Shown: piece by piece, positions 19,942 to 28,000 of the stretch
How the letters are laid out: each line of letters begins with the position of its first letter
Numbering within the stretch: the stretch's first letter is position 1
Source of the DNA: Tritrichomonas musculus
Lineage: Eukaryota; Parabasalia; Tritrichomonadida; Tritrichomonadidae
DNA length: 64,000 bases
Direction of reading: 5' to 3'
Assembly (NCBI GenBank): GCA_039105265.1
Contig: JAPFFF010000045.1
Coordinates: 310,001-374,000, forward strand
Program-made: the position numbers and the translations under genes
The notes under the pieces: model-generated
The model's input: only the letters and a program-made list of their open reading frames with translations
Database searches by the model: none
Told to the model about the DNA's origin: nothing

Positions 19942-20697
19942 ATGATTTTATCCCTGCAGAGCACTGGTCCGGACTACAATCATTTACGAGCTAACGTTCA
20001 GATACCGTGGAACTGCGAGTACGTTGAGTACTATGTCGAGTCGATTAACGTTAGAGACATCTGTGTCGTGACCGATGAAGACTATATCGAATACTATTAC
20101 GAAGACGGTCATGGATTTGCCCACGACACGTATAGATATCAATTCAAGAACTCTTATCACGTAAAGTCAGATAAACTACTACCAAAGATATTCGAACATG
20201 TCGATCCGTTATTAGGTCAGGTCATGACGGTCGCTGTCGACTCGACCTTTAGACTACAGCTGCAAATGAACCTGAACGTGCATTTCGAGGAAATAACTCG
20301 TTTAGCAGGGTTGGTTACTGGATTGCAGCACGAAGACGGTAGCGAAATCTATGACGCGGGAGATACCATCACGTTCGAGAGACCCGTGAAATCCTTGTAC
20401 GACAAACTCTACCTGGTTTCGAAGCAAGGTCAGTCAATTCAGTCCAGTGTCGAGGGTCGTGAATACACTCCATCGATCATAGCCAGCATCGATTATCCGA
20501 TAAGGGAGGGGACACCCATCTTATACAACTTCGAGATGTACGGTAAGCCGATCAAGAACATCGTGAACATAGATTCGTTCAAGCAAATCGAGTTGGAGCT
20601 CGTTGACTTCCAGTATCAACCGGTTAAGCTGATGAGCCCCATGTTCGTTACCATTAGGGTCAACCCGGCTGATACCCCAAAAATGAAACTACATTAG
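19942..20697 (+). CDS. 251-aa penton-like minor capsid candidate of B
   Basis: Beta-rich protein with a long series of alternating strands; the last block (FKQIELELVDFQYQPVKLM then FVTIRVNP) is the pattern at the end of Polinton/adenovirus-type penton jelly rolls (hydrophobic strand, VD turn, PxxL, final strand). The frame is open from 19912, but the first in-frame ATG at 19912 overlaps the divergent gene; the ATG at 19942 has the GTAAAATG context and is preferred. Size is normal for a minor capsid protein, which fills the five-fold vertices. The fibre-like gene beside it fits a penton-fibre pair. Confidence 0.5.
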   Translation: MILSLQSTGPDYNHLRANVQIPWNCEYVEYYVESINVRDICVVTDEDYIEYYYEDGHGFAHDTYRYQFKNSYHVKSDKLLPKIFEHVDPLLGQVMTVAVDSTFRLQLQMNLNVHFEEITRLAGLVTGLQHEDGSEIYDAGDTITFERPVKSLYDKLYLVSKQGQSIQSSVEGREYTPSIIASIDYPIREGTPILYNFEMYGKPIKNIVNIDSFKQIELELVDFQYQPVKLMSPMFVTIRVNPADTPKMKLH

Positions 20698-20884
20698 GGA
20701 TTACTCGTTGACGTTGTTTTTGGCATCGAGTTCTGCTTTGAGGGCTTACTCAATAACTTGGCCATTTCAGGTAAATAAAAAATTAATGTTGGACTACGGA
20801 AATTCGATATGGATGGATTTGATGACTGTTGGTGTCCTGAAGGAGGTATCAATCCACTTCTGAGTCCAAAAATGAAGATCCGAT
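20698..20884. other. Short non-coding gap of B
   Basis: 187 bases between the penton-like gene and the 77-aa gene of the right terminal repeat. A T-rich box (GTTTTTGG, about 20717-20724) and the inner limit of the terminal repeat (20865) fall here; I see no gene. Confidence 0.5.
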
Positions 20885-21118
20885 TTAGTCATCCAACACC
20901 AATCCGATAATGGTCTTGATGACTTCGATCTTTCTGTCCATGCCGATATCGTCGTCGTAGGCTACGTTTAAGAGTCTGTCGAAATCGGATTCGTTTTCAA
21001 CCTCAACATCGAGCTCTATCTCATCACCGAAGTAGTCTTCGATGAATTCGATGATGTCGTTGACTGAATGAACTTCAGAGATGTCGATAGCTTCGAATAC
21101 ATCTTCACAGGCGTTCAT
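20885..21118 (-). CDS. 77-aa acidic protein (right terminal repeat copy)
   Basis: Identical in sequence to the product of 6093-6326 and read inward from the right end. See that entry for the description; here it converges on the penton-like gene. Confidence 0.6.
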   Translation of the reverse strand: MNACEDVFEAIDISEVHSVNDIIEFIEDYFGDEIELDVEVENESDFDRLLNVAYDDDIGMDRKIEVIKTIIGLVLDD

Positions 21119-21251
21119 CTTATGTGTATGACTACGGGATAAAAAATCGATAGAGAAATCGTTTGAGGCATTTCAGTGTCGGAGGTATCGTAAGTGATAA
21201 TCCGGGGACGATACTCACGCCAAGAACTCCATTTCTGAGACCGAAAATGAT

Positions 21252-21590
21252 TCAACGACAGCGACGCATGTCCGGCAATTCGATCTTGGGCATGTCCCTG
21301 ATGATATCAAGCATTCGATCGTTCACACATAGAGTGTCGTGTCTGGATTCATCCGTCACTAGGTTGAACCTCAATGTATTGTCGACCGTGTGCCCCTTCA
21401 CTACCTCGACGAGCTTATCGGTTGCGATGTATCGATATACCTGTCGTTGACTGGGGCTGAAGAAGAAGATTCGTTTACGGAACGTGTGCTTACCGTGAGA
21501 TACAATACGTTTGATATCGTTAGGCATGACCTGATCAGGGACTGCAAGACCGTTGAAGTCGTCATGGTGAATGTAATAGGGAGTAATCAT
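21252..21590 (-). CDS. 112-aa unknown protein (right terminal repeat copy)
   Basis: Identical to the product of 5621-5959, first gene from the right end of B, read inward. The complete identity of both copies indicates a recent insertion or continual homogenisation of the ends during replication. Confidence 0.55.
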   Translation of the reverse strand: MITPYYIHHDDFNGLAVPDQVMPNDIKRIVSHGKHTFRKRIFFFSPSQRQVYRYIATDKLVEVVKGHTVDNTLRFNLVTDESRHDTLCVNDRMLDIIRDMPKIELPDMRRCR

Positions 21591-21958
21591 TTGCGGTGAG
21601 GCTAAAAAGATGTCTCTATAACGAAATCCCTAGTGTTTCCAAGCAGCTGTTGGAGCAGTGGAGATGGCTGTGATTGGAAAACTCGTTTAGAGGTCCGTAA
21701 CTGTCGTTTTTTGGGTGATTTGAGCTTCTCGGGAGGTGTTGAGGGTGGGGAGTTGACGGAATGCCCGTAATGGGCCTCTGGAGGGCTGTTAGGAGGGTCT
21801 CAGACGACCTTCAAAACCGGTAAGTGGGGGCGAAAGGGCTTGTCCCTGTAGCCCCCCTTAACCACTCTACTCATGTCTCAAAAATAAATCTCAAAAGTCA
21901 AATATTGAAAACATAACTTTTATACGTAAATGATTAAATTTATTTTAATATAAAGAAT

Positions 21959-23395
21959 ATGTCAAAATTAAATAGAAATAATTTTAAAGGTTTGAAACTT
22001 GATAAACTTAATAAATATATTAAATTAATTAACGAAAAACTTAACGTTACTATTCACGAGTCTCCCTCATGGCAAGGTTCAGTTGCAAATTTAAGGAATT
22101 TTTTAAATGAAAATAATTATATACAACATGAAGGTTTGAGAATAAATGATAAATCAATTTCAAATTTTATTTCTAGATTAAATAATTTTCAAAACAAAAA
22201 CGATAATTTAAATTTTTTACCAATTAATAAAATGAATAAATCGAAAATTCCGCAATTAATAAATAATGTTTCTCAATTAAACCAAATGCGTGATCAATCA
22301 TACGCTAGCTTGGCAGAAAATAACATTAATAAGAAAGACTTAACGAAAGCATTAAATGATATGGCGTTTTACCGTGAAAGAATGGCTACAATTCAACCAA
22401 CGAAAAAGGCAAAACAAAATAAATACGGTAATGTTGGTATGGATGACTTAATTAATGTTGTGGCTAAATTAAATCAAGATGTTAAACAAATTCGAGACGC
22501 TCAAAGTGTTGTAAGTGCGAATGAATGGATTAATCGACATGGATATAATGATTTATATGAAGCCACTGGCAAAGATTTAGATGGTGATGGAATACCTGAA
22601 GTCGTCGTACAAACAAAAGAAGGTAAAAAGCCTGTAATAGTTAATGGATTTACAACCGTTCCGTCATTATTCCCATATCGCAATGCTTATTATAAAACTT
22701 ACCCATCTGTGGACCAACGTAAAGAAGCTCATAAACAAGGTATAAACTTAAGAGGATTTATTAATAATATATATCATCCTGAATTTGATGAAACAGGGCG
22801 TACAGTCACTAATTATGCGGGTGAAAGTTGGCAAGACTTTGAAACAAAATTAAAAGCTGCTGGTATCGATGAAAAGCACTTAATCAAACCAAAGAAACGT
22901 TCAACTTATCAGGCATTTGTTGGTAAGTGTATCTCTCCAATTTATCAAGGCATCAAATACCTCAACGGTGTAAAATTACCATTCACACTTACACAAATGG
23001 CAACGGTTATATGGAATCAATTTGCTTTACTTCCTGCAATGGTTTATGTTTATGGTGAAAGTGTTATGAATGTTAATGAGGATCAATGGAAGAATTTAAG
23101 AGGAAAGAAAGCCGTAAAAGAATCTATTGAGTTCATAGTTCACGATTATTTAATTAATCCTGTAAAAATTGGTGAATTTGTCCCTACTGCTTGTGAAATG
23201 TGTAATAAATCCGGACTACCAGTTAACCCTGAACATATTCCATTAGTTGCTAAAGCAACAATTGCAATAATACTTCGAGGAATAAATGCATTACCACCAA
23301 ATCCAAGTGAATTTAATCAATGGTTTGATGCTAATGTTCAATCACAAGTACAAGCATTACAAACATCAGCAATCGTAGAAGAACCTGAAGAATAA
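21959..23395 (+). CDS. 478-aa protein of A with DLDGDGIPE motif
   Basis: First gene of A after the B insertion. The N-terminal 80 residues (NFKGLKLDKLNKYIKLINEK, then LRNFLNENNYIQHEGL) match the start of the polymerase of C (NFGAIPSGTVKSYIDIVNTE, LVRFLNDNSFVARTGF). The middle is helical; at about residue 210 comes KDLDGDGIPEVVVQ followed by VIVNGFTTVPSLFPYRNAYY, a DxDGDGxxE loop that I have seen in proteins of Polinton-like viruses and virophages, though I cannot verify this here. The C-terminal 150 residues are hydrophobic and helical. Function unknown; virion or replication protein are both possible. Confidence 0.6.
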   Translation: MSKLNRNNFKGLKLDKLNKYIKLINEKLNVTIHESPSWQGSVANLRNFLNENNYIQHEGLRINDKSISNFISRLNNFQNKNDNLNFLPINKMNKSKIPQLINNVSQLNQMRDQSYASLAENNINKKDLTKALNDMAFYRERMATIQPTKKAKQNKYGNVGMDDLINVVAKLNQDVKQIRDAQSVVSANEWINRHGYNDLYEATGKDLDGDGIPEVVVQTKEGKKPVIVNGFTTVPSLFPYRNAYYKTYPSVDQRKEAHKQGINLRGFINNIYHPEFDETGRTVTNYAGESWQDFETKLKAAGIDEKHLIKPKKRSTYQAFVGKCISPIYQGIKYLNGVKLPFTLTQMATVIWNQFALLPAMVYVYGESVMNVNEDQWKNLRGKKAVKESIEFIVHDYLINPVKIGEFVPTACEMCNKSGLPVNPEHIPLVAKATIAIILRGINALPPNPSEFNQWFDANVQSQVQALQTSAIVEEPEE

Positions 23396-23499
23396 ATTAT
23401 AAGAAATGTGTTAATATCTAATTTCAGTTAATGATTCATAAACTTAAAAATATATTTTTATCAATAATTAAAATAAACTTTAGCATTAATACATAGAAA

Positions 23500-24335
23500 A
23501 TGAACACATCATTAGAGAATATGGTTAAAACGCACGTTATGAATACGTTGAAAACCTATACTATGAATAAAAATGAAAGCCTAATTTCTGAAATACACCC
23601 TGAGGTTAATATTAGGTTAAATAGTGTTAACGTCATAGTTGGTAAGCAATCATCAGGAAAGACTGTGATAGCATTAAAGGAAATCATCAAATTAGGTGTA
23701 TAAAAAACACACATCACTTATTTGTCTACGTTACAAAAGACGGTCAAGAATCAGATAAAACATTTTTAGCTTTAAAGCCACTTCTTATGATTCCATATAT
23801 TATAATTAGTGAACAAGAAGCTGTTGAATTTATGAAGGATTTAATCTCAGCAAAGAATTTATATAATCTTATCAAACGGGAAAACTTGCAGGATAAAATA
23901 GATGATCAACAAAAAGAGGATATGTTTAAAATGCTTGCCGTTTCGGATTTCAACCGAGAAGTATTGCATACAATCGTTTTATTCGATGATATCTCAAATA
24001 GTAAACTCTTTTCTTCAGAAGAATCTTATTTTAGCCAATTAATACGTAGATGTAGACATATAAATTTTTCATTCCTCCTTTTAATTCAAGGTTGGAAAGG
24101 ATTAAAACCTCATGTTAAAAATGAAATATCAACATTATTTATATTTCCATGTTTCAATAAACAACAATTACGTTATATTTATTCACAATCAGCATCTAAT
24201 TTATCATTTGATGAATTTTATGAAATGTATTCAAAAATATTGAAACGAAAAACTGAAGATTGTGAAAGTCATCCATATATGATCATTCAAGTTGTCGATG
24301 GCGGTAATACATCAATAGAACTTGACGATTCCTGA
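23500..24335 (+). pseudogene. Packaging ATPase of element A, fossil
   Basis: A32-like ATPase by VIVGKQSSGKTVIALKEI (Walker A), TIVLFDDISNSKLF (Walker B) and FSFLLLIQGWKGL (sensor region), then an IFPCFNKQQLRYIYSQSAS segment that matches FIFNGFSRQKLNYIYQQVS in the ATPase of C. The gene looks broken (about one break). Its 3' end runs into the oppositely directed gene at 24287. Confidence 0.75.
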
Positions 24336-24646
24336 AGAAATGATATAATTTTATTTACTGTATTTCTGATTTCATTTATTTCATTCCTTAATTCTTCAAT
24401 GGCATCCGTCCTGGGCGAAGCCTTACTTACTATTTCTTTTTCCTCTTTTTCAACCCATTTCTTTAGCATCAACACACCCTTTATTTTTGTAATTCTATAA
24501 CCAATTATATGATAAAGTTTGTTTAATTTATGAGTCGTTAACTTATCCACTTCTTCCTTATTCTTTGAATACCATAAATTAAATTCATCGACTGTTTTAA
24601 ATTCTTTTAAATAGTTTTTAATTGGTTCAATAACTTTTAAATCCAT
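24287..24646 (-). CDS. 119-aa protein of A, family shared with C (43554-44015)
   Basis: The N-terminal domain reads FKTVDEFNLWYSKNKEEVDK, then LNKLYHIIGYRITK, matching FNSVEEFDLFYQKYKDMFNE and LNKTYKIITPECEYRITK in C. The C-terminal part is a coiled coil (IEELRNEINEIRNTVNKIIS). Small alpha/beta domain plus coiled coil suggests an oligomeric DNA- or protein-binding factor; no family name is certain. It overlaps the ATPase gene tail-to-tail by 49 bases. Confidence 0.6.
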   Translation of the reverse strand: MDLKVIEPIKNYLKEFKTVDEFNLWYSKNKEEVDKLTTHKLNKLYHIIGYRITKIKGVLMLKKWVEKEEKEIVSKASPRTDAIEELRNEINEIRNTVNKIISFLQESSSSIDVLPPSTT

Positions 24647-24716
24647 GAATTATGAAATAATTCTGATCAAAGATCTTTAATTAAAAACAAAAATAAAAAT
24701 TTTTAATTAATAATAA

Positions 24717-24860
24717 ATGAGTTTATCAGAAATTTTTCTTGGTTGTTTAACAATTATTGAACTCGCTAATTTACTCATTCGCATTGTGAAACTTTCCCCA
24801 ACATTAAACGATAAACCACCTGAATTAACTGATGAAATGAGGAAACGACTTTACTCATGA
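24717..24860 (+). CDS. 47-aa membrane microprotein of A ending PPELTDEMR
   Basis: Start ATAAATG. A hydrophobic N-terminal segment (IFLGCLTIIELANLLIRIV) could span a membrane; it is followed by the short polar tail DKPPELTDEMRKRLYS. A homologue with the same tail (PPELTDELRRTLYA) lies at 46906-47055 in C. Conservation of size, membrane segment and tail between divergent elements supports a real gene although it is tiny. Possible virion membrane or exit factor; unknown. Confidence 0.65.
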   Translation: MSLSEIFLGCLTIIELANLLIRIVKLSPTLNDKPPELTDEMRKRLYS

Positions 24861-24867
24861 TTTATTT

Positions 24868-25188
24868 TTATTCCTTCAATAACGGAATATCAAACCTTCT
24901 AATACCTGCTCCGTTCGCTCCAACAATTCTTCGAGCTCCTGCACCGTTCGCACCTAACACGTTAACATTTCCACCTTTATAATTAATTCTGTCATTTAAT
25001 TTACTCACACCATTTCCGATTGTATTTATTACCTCACCAGCACTTCCACCTATTAAATCACCAGCTTGTCCTATCAATGGTGCAAATCTACCAACTGTTT
25101 CAACTGCTTTCTTTACTTTTGGAACTATTTTGCCAATTATGTTTTTAGCTCCGTTCACAATATTTTTAAACCAACTTCCAAATGCCAT
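24868..25188 (-). CDS. pVI-like amphipathic minor virion protein of A (first copy)
   Basis: 106 residues beginning MAFGSWFKNIVNGAKNIIGK: amphipathic helix, then Gly/Ala-rich segments (RFAPLIGQAGDLIGGSAGEV) and a repeated GANGAG(A/I)RR motif near the C-terminus. Compare MGIGIFKKIKNGFRKVGSTL at 44066-44317 in C. This matches the adenovirus pVI-type plan for membrane-disrupting internal virion proteins. It points away from the capsid gene as in C, with the start regions of both genes 113 bases apart. Confidence 0.6.
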   Translation of the reverse strand: MAFGSWFKNIVNGAKNIIGKIVPKVKKAVETVGRFAPLIGQAGDLIGGSAGEVINTIGNGVSKLNDRINYKGGNVNVLGANGAGARRIVGANGAGIRRFDIPLLKE

Positions 25189-25301
25189 ATTTTCATTAAT
25201 GTAAAAAAATTATTTTTCATTTCTTAATTCATTTATTTTTTTCAAAACTATAAATTCTTTTCTTTATTAACTTATTATTTAATTTTTTTTCAATATTTAA
25301 A

Positions 25302-26975
25302 ATGACATACTTAAACGCTCAAACGAAAAATTTAGGAAATGATGAAGGAGATATTCTCTCATTCTTTCAAAATAAATTAAGACATTTAATTCAACGAAAT
25401 GGTGGTGATAATTCATTTTCATGGATTATGGAAGAATTCAAAGATAAAGATGCTCCCCTTCCAGTAGGTACCAAAACACGTATAAAACTCACTCATTCAG
25501 GACACACTATTTCACAAATTGAAAAATCATTTTCAACAATACTTTTAGATTTTCAATTAAAACTTTCTGATAAAATCGATGTTTCAGCAGATACTAACGG
25601 ATTAATGAAAATATTTGTTGGTTTCAAAAATGCTGTTGAATTTTATGAAGATTGTAGATTTTGGGTTAATGGAAAACTTTTAGATACATACAGACAAGAT
25701 GAACTTCAACGGGAATCATTCGCTTATAACTCAATTAAACCACGAGATGCAAAAGCTACATCAAAATTCAGTCATTCAACATGGGAAAATGTTAGTCAAT
25801 ATTCACCATCTATATGTGGATGTTACATTGATTTAAAGGATATAGCAGATGGTCAACCACACACATTCACCATTGAATTAACGATACCATTTATTGACCA
25901 ACTCGCACTTCAGGCATGGCAACTTTACCCAAACGCAATTTGTGGTGAAATTGAAGAAGAAGTTAAAACCTCATTACGTGCAATGGTTTGGTGTCAAGTT
26001 AATCCAAATGTTGTTAAAGAAACTTTACAGTTCCTAGAAGATAAACCAATTGATGAAGAAATGCCAGCTGTCGTTCCAATTACACGTAAATTCACACAAG
26101 TAGGTAATCCATCAAATATAGTCATCGAATATAAAGCTGGTGCAAATTCAGAACCTGCTGATGGATCATTAAAAGTTACTGTTGGTTCAGATGCAAACGG
26201 AATTGATATGAAAGTTGGTAAAATAACATTGCAAGTTTTAGGTGGTACCATTCAACTTGGTCGATCAAATCTCGCTGGTTTTGGTCTCAAACCTGGAGTA
26301 TATCAAGGTCTCGTTCATGAATTACAAACTCCATTATTAGTTCCATCACAAGAATTAACACGTGAAATATTTGAAGGAAGCGCCAAAGTCAACGGTTTAG
26401 AAATTTCAAAATCAATTCCTCTCAGAAATGCTACTAATATTACGATGATGTTTCCACGTACTCCAGGAGATATTACATGTTTTGAAAATATCATGTATCA
26501 AAATGTTCAATTGGTCGTTAATAAGAGAACTTATCCAGACACTGAATTCAGAAGTACATGTTCAGCCAGATTTTACCAACATCAATTAATCGCTAATGAA
26601 TTAGATGGTTCACTTGAAGCTACACAAGAATTTGAGGATTCATTTACTCAACCATTAAATGATCCAGTAACTGGTAAACGTTATACAAACTGCAGAAGTG
26701 ATGGTACAAGTTTTGGTATTAACTTCCAACTTGAACGTTCAAACGCTGGTTATGTATTTGATGGAATCGATACTGGTAATAATTCAGTAACTGTCACTTT
26801 CCGAGGTCAACCATTATACAGAGGTGATGATGATACATATTTCATTCCTGATTTAGAACATAAAGAACAACACCCGCCGAGCCCCGAGGCATGGATATGT
26901 AGCGATACATACTTTACTTGGTCTGTTAATGGTGTTGAATATTTCCCTAAAGGTGTTCCATTCGGTTATGAATAA
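25302..26975 (+). CDS. Major capsid protein (double jelly-roll) of element A
   Basis: 557 residues, clearly homologous to the capsid protein of C: LMKIFVGFKNAVEFYEDCRF, STWENVSQYSPSICGCYIDL and FIDQLALQAWQLYPNAICGE line up with KLFVGYKSSNQLFDRLEI, SLWENVSNYSQTHAGVYVNL and FDDLLALQAFDLFPNGIIGD. A second conserved stretch near the end (FEDSFTQPLNDPVTGKRYTN, ERSNAGYVFDGID) also has its counterpart. Forms trimeric capsomers of an icosahedral particle. Start AAAATG. The gene is fully open and AT-rich in codon use. Confidence 0.9.
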   Translation: MTYLNAQTKNLGNDEGDILSFFQNKLRHLIQRNGGDNSFSWIMEEFKDKDAPLPVGTKTRIKLTHSGHTISQIEKSFSTILLDFQLKLSDKIDVSADTNGLMKIFVGFKNAVEFYEDCRFWVNGKLLDTYRQDELQRESFAYNSIKPRDAKATSKFSHSTWENVSQYSPSICGCYIDLKDIADGQPHTFTIELTIPFIDQLALQAWQLYPNAICGEIEEEVKTSLRAMVWCQVNPNVVKETLQFLEDKPIDEEMPAVVPITRKFTQVGNPSNIVIEYKAGANSEPADGSLKVTVGSDANGIDMKVGKITLQVLGGTIQLGRSNLAGFGLKPGVYQGLVHELQTPLLVPSQELTREIFEGSAKVNGLEISKSIPLRNATNITMMFPRTPGDITCFENIMYQNVQLVVNKRTYPDTEFRSTCSARFYQHQLIANELDGSLEATQEFEDSFTQPLNDPVTGKRYTNCRSDGTSFGINFQLERSNAGYVFDGIDTGNNSVTVTFRGQPLYRGDDDTYFIPDLEHKEQHPPSPEAWICSDTYFTWSVNGVEYFPKGVPFGYE

Positions 26976-27077
26976 ATTAACTTTTAAATTAATTTAATTA
27001 TTTTTTCATTTCAAACTTTTTCAAAAATTTTTAAATCTATTTAAAATTTATTTTTCAAATTTTTTATTTCTATATAA

Positions 27078-27560
27078 ATGAGTGAATACATCAACATTAA
27101 TAAGTTATTTGAAAAACTTCCTGAACAGGAACTTAAAGCCGTTCAAGTATATTTTGATGACTTCATAACTGATAAATTCTATAAATATAAAATGAACATA
27201 AAAATTTTATGTCTTTCATTAGTTTATAAAGAAGGGCAAAGCCCTACCACCCAAAAAGTCATGACATATAAAGAATTTAGAGAGTTATTCCCTCAGTGTG
27301 AATGGTTAACTATTCCTAAACGTGCTTTCGGTGTCTTAACATCAGGATCACAAATACGATTAATGAAAGCTTATATTAAAGCTGATAGAATAAATTATAA
27401 AACATCATTTTATCATGAATGTGTAGTAAAAGAATGTGAAAATCAAAATAAACTTAATGAATTCATTAAAAATAGGTCTGATGCTAAAGTTGAAATCGTC
27501 AACGAATTAGCTAGTAAATGTAACATAAACGAAGATGAAATAGACCCAGACGAATTCTAA
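27078..27560 (+). CDS. 160-aa unknown protein of A
   Basis: Start TATAAATG. Helical basic protein with FPQCEWLTIPKRAFGVLTSG in the middle and an acidic tail (NINEDEIDPDEF). It may be related to the 159-aa protein at 48061-48540 of C, which has a similar size, a YYNH or FYHE site and a similar acidic end, but the similarity is weak. It lies between the capsid and penton-like genes. No function assigned. Confidence 0.5.
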   Translation: MSEYININKLFEKLPEQELKAVQVYFDDFITDKFYKYKMNIKILCLSLVYKEGQSPTTQKVMTYKEFRELFPQCEWLTIPKRAFGVLTSGSQIRLMKAYIKADRINYKTSFYHECVVKECENQNKLNEFIKNRSDAKVEIVNELASKCNINEDEIDPDEF

Positions 27561-27625
27561 AAGAATTCTGCAGCCAAAGGCTACATGTTTTAAATTTATA
27601 TATTTTTATTTTTATCAAATCATAA

Positions 27626-27967
27626 ATGCATAAAACAACCAAAACCTATTTTATCACACGTGACTATGAAAATAAATTTCCTCCTGAGTTCGTTAATTCT
27701 CGCAATGATAGATATATTTCATTTCAATATTGCCGTGCTACATGTGATGGATATTTAGATGGCGAAACCGAATGCCACGCATCATTTGTCCCACGTGATG
27801 AATACTGTGATTCTCTCGTTTGGTATGCTAATTTAACGCCTCCAGATGACAACAGAAAATATAAATATACATTAAACCATGATAGATTTAAAGTGTGGTT
27901 TACTGATGCAAAAGGTAATGAAATAATACCTGATAACTTCACATTATTCCTTAAATTTGAATATTAA
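27626..27967 (+). CDS. 113-aa short penton-like protein of A
   Basis: Beta-rich protein ending FKVWFTDAKGNEIIPDNFTL. The homologue in C (41419-41751) has FKIWFTDLYGNEIKPDAFVL. The Gly-Asn-xx-Ile-xx-Pro ending between two hydrophobic strands is the signature of the last strands of Polinton-type minor capsid jelly rolls. At 110-113 residues both are half the length of a usual penton protein, so it may be a minimal jelly roll or cement protein. The giant fibre gene follows 33 bases later. Confidence 0.5.
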   Translation: MHKTTKTYFITRDYENKFPPEFVNSRNDRYISFQYCRATCDGYLDGETECHASFVPRDEYCDSLVWYANLTPPDDNRKYKYTLNHDRFKVWFTDAKGNEIIPDNFTLFLKFEY

Positions 27968-28000
27968 AAATATTTATTTTTATAATTAATAAATTAATAA

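Larger units (their letters stand above)
5340..21871. mobile_element. Element B: Polinton-like element without polymerase gene
   Basis: Begins AGTAGAGTGGTTAAGG at 5340 and ends with its complement at 21871; CATGT flanks both ends (5335-5339 and 21872-21876). Length 16,532 bp. GC content is visibly much higher than in A or the host. Parts: 1,007-bp terminal repeats that carry two genes each; 476-aa candidate penton protein, rve integrase, packaging ATPase, pVI-like protein, basic 66-aa protein, PEN-repeat protein, major capsid protein, small proteins, a 2,143-aa fibre-like protein and a 251-aa penton-like protein. I see no DNA polymerase, helicase or protease. It looks whole: every gene is open. 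The terminal repeats look identical, so it is the youngest insertion here. Confidence 0.92.
20865..21871 (-). repeat. Right 1,007-bp terminal inverted repeat of element B
   Basis: Reverse-complement copy of 5340-6346. It includes second copies of the 77-aa and 112-aa genes; the outer 270 bases (21600-21871) hold no gene. Confidence 0.93.
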
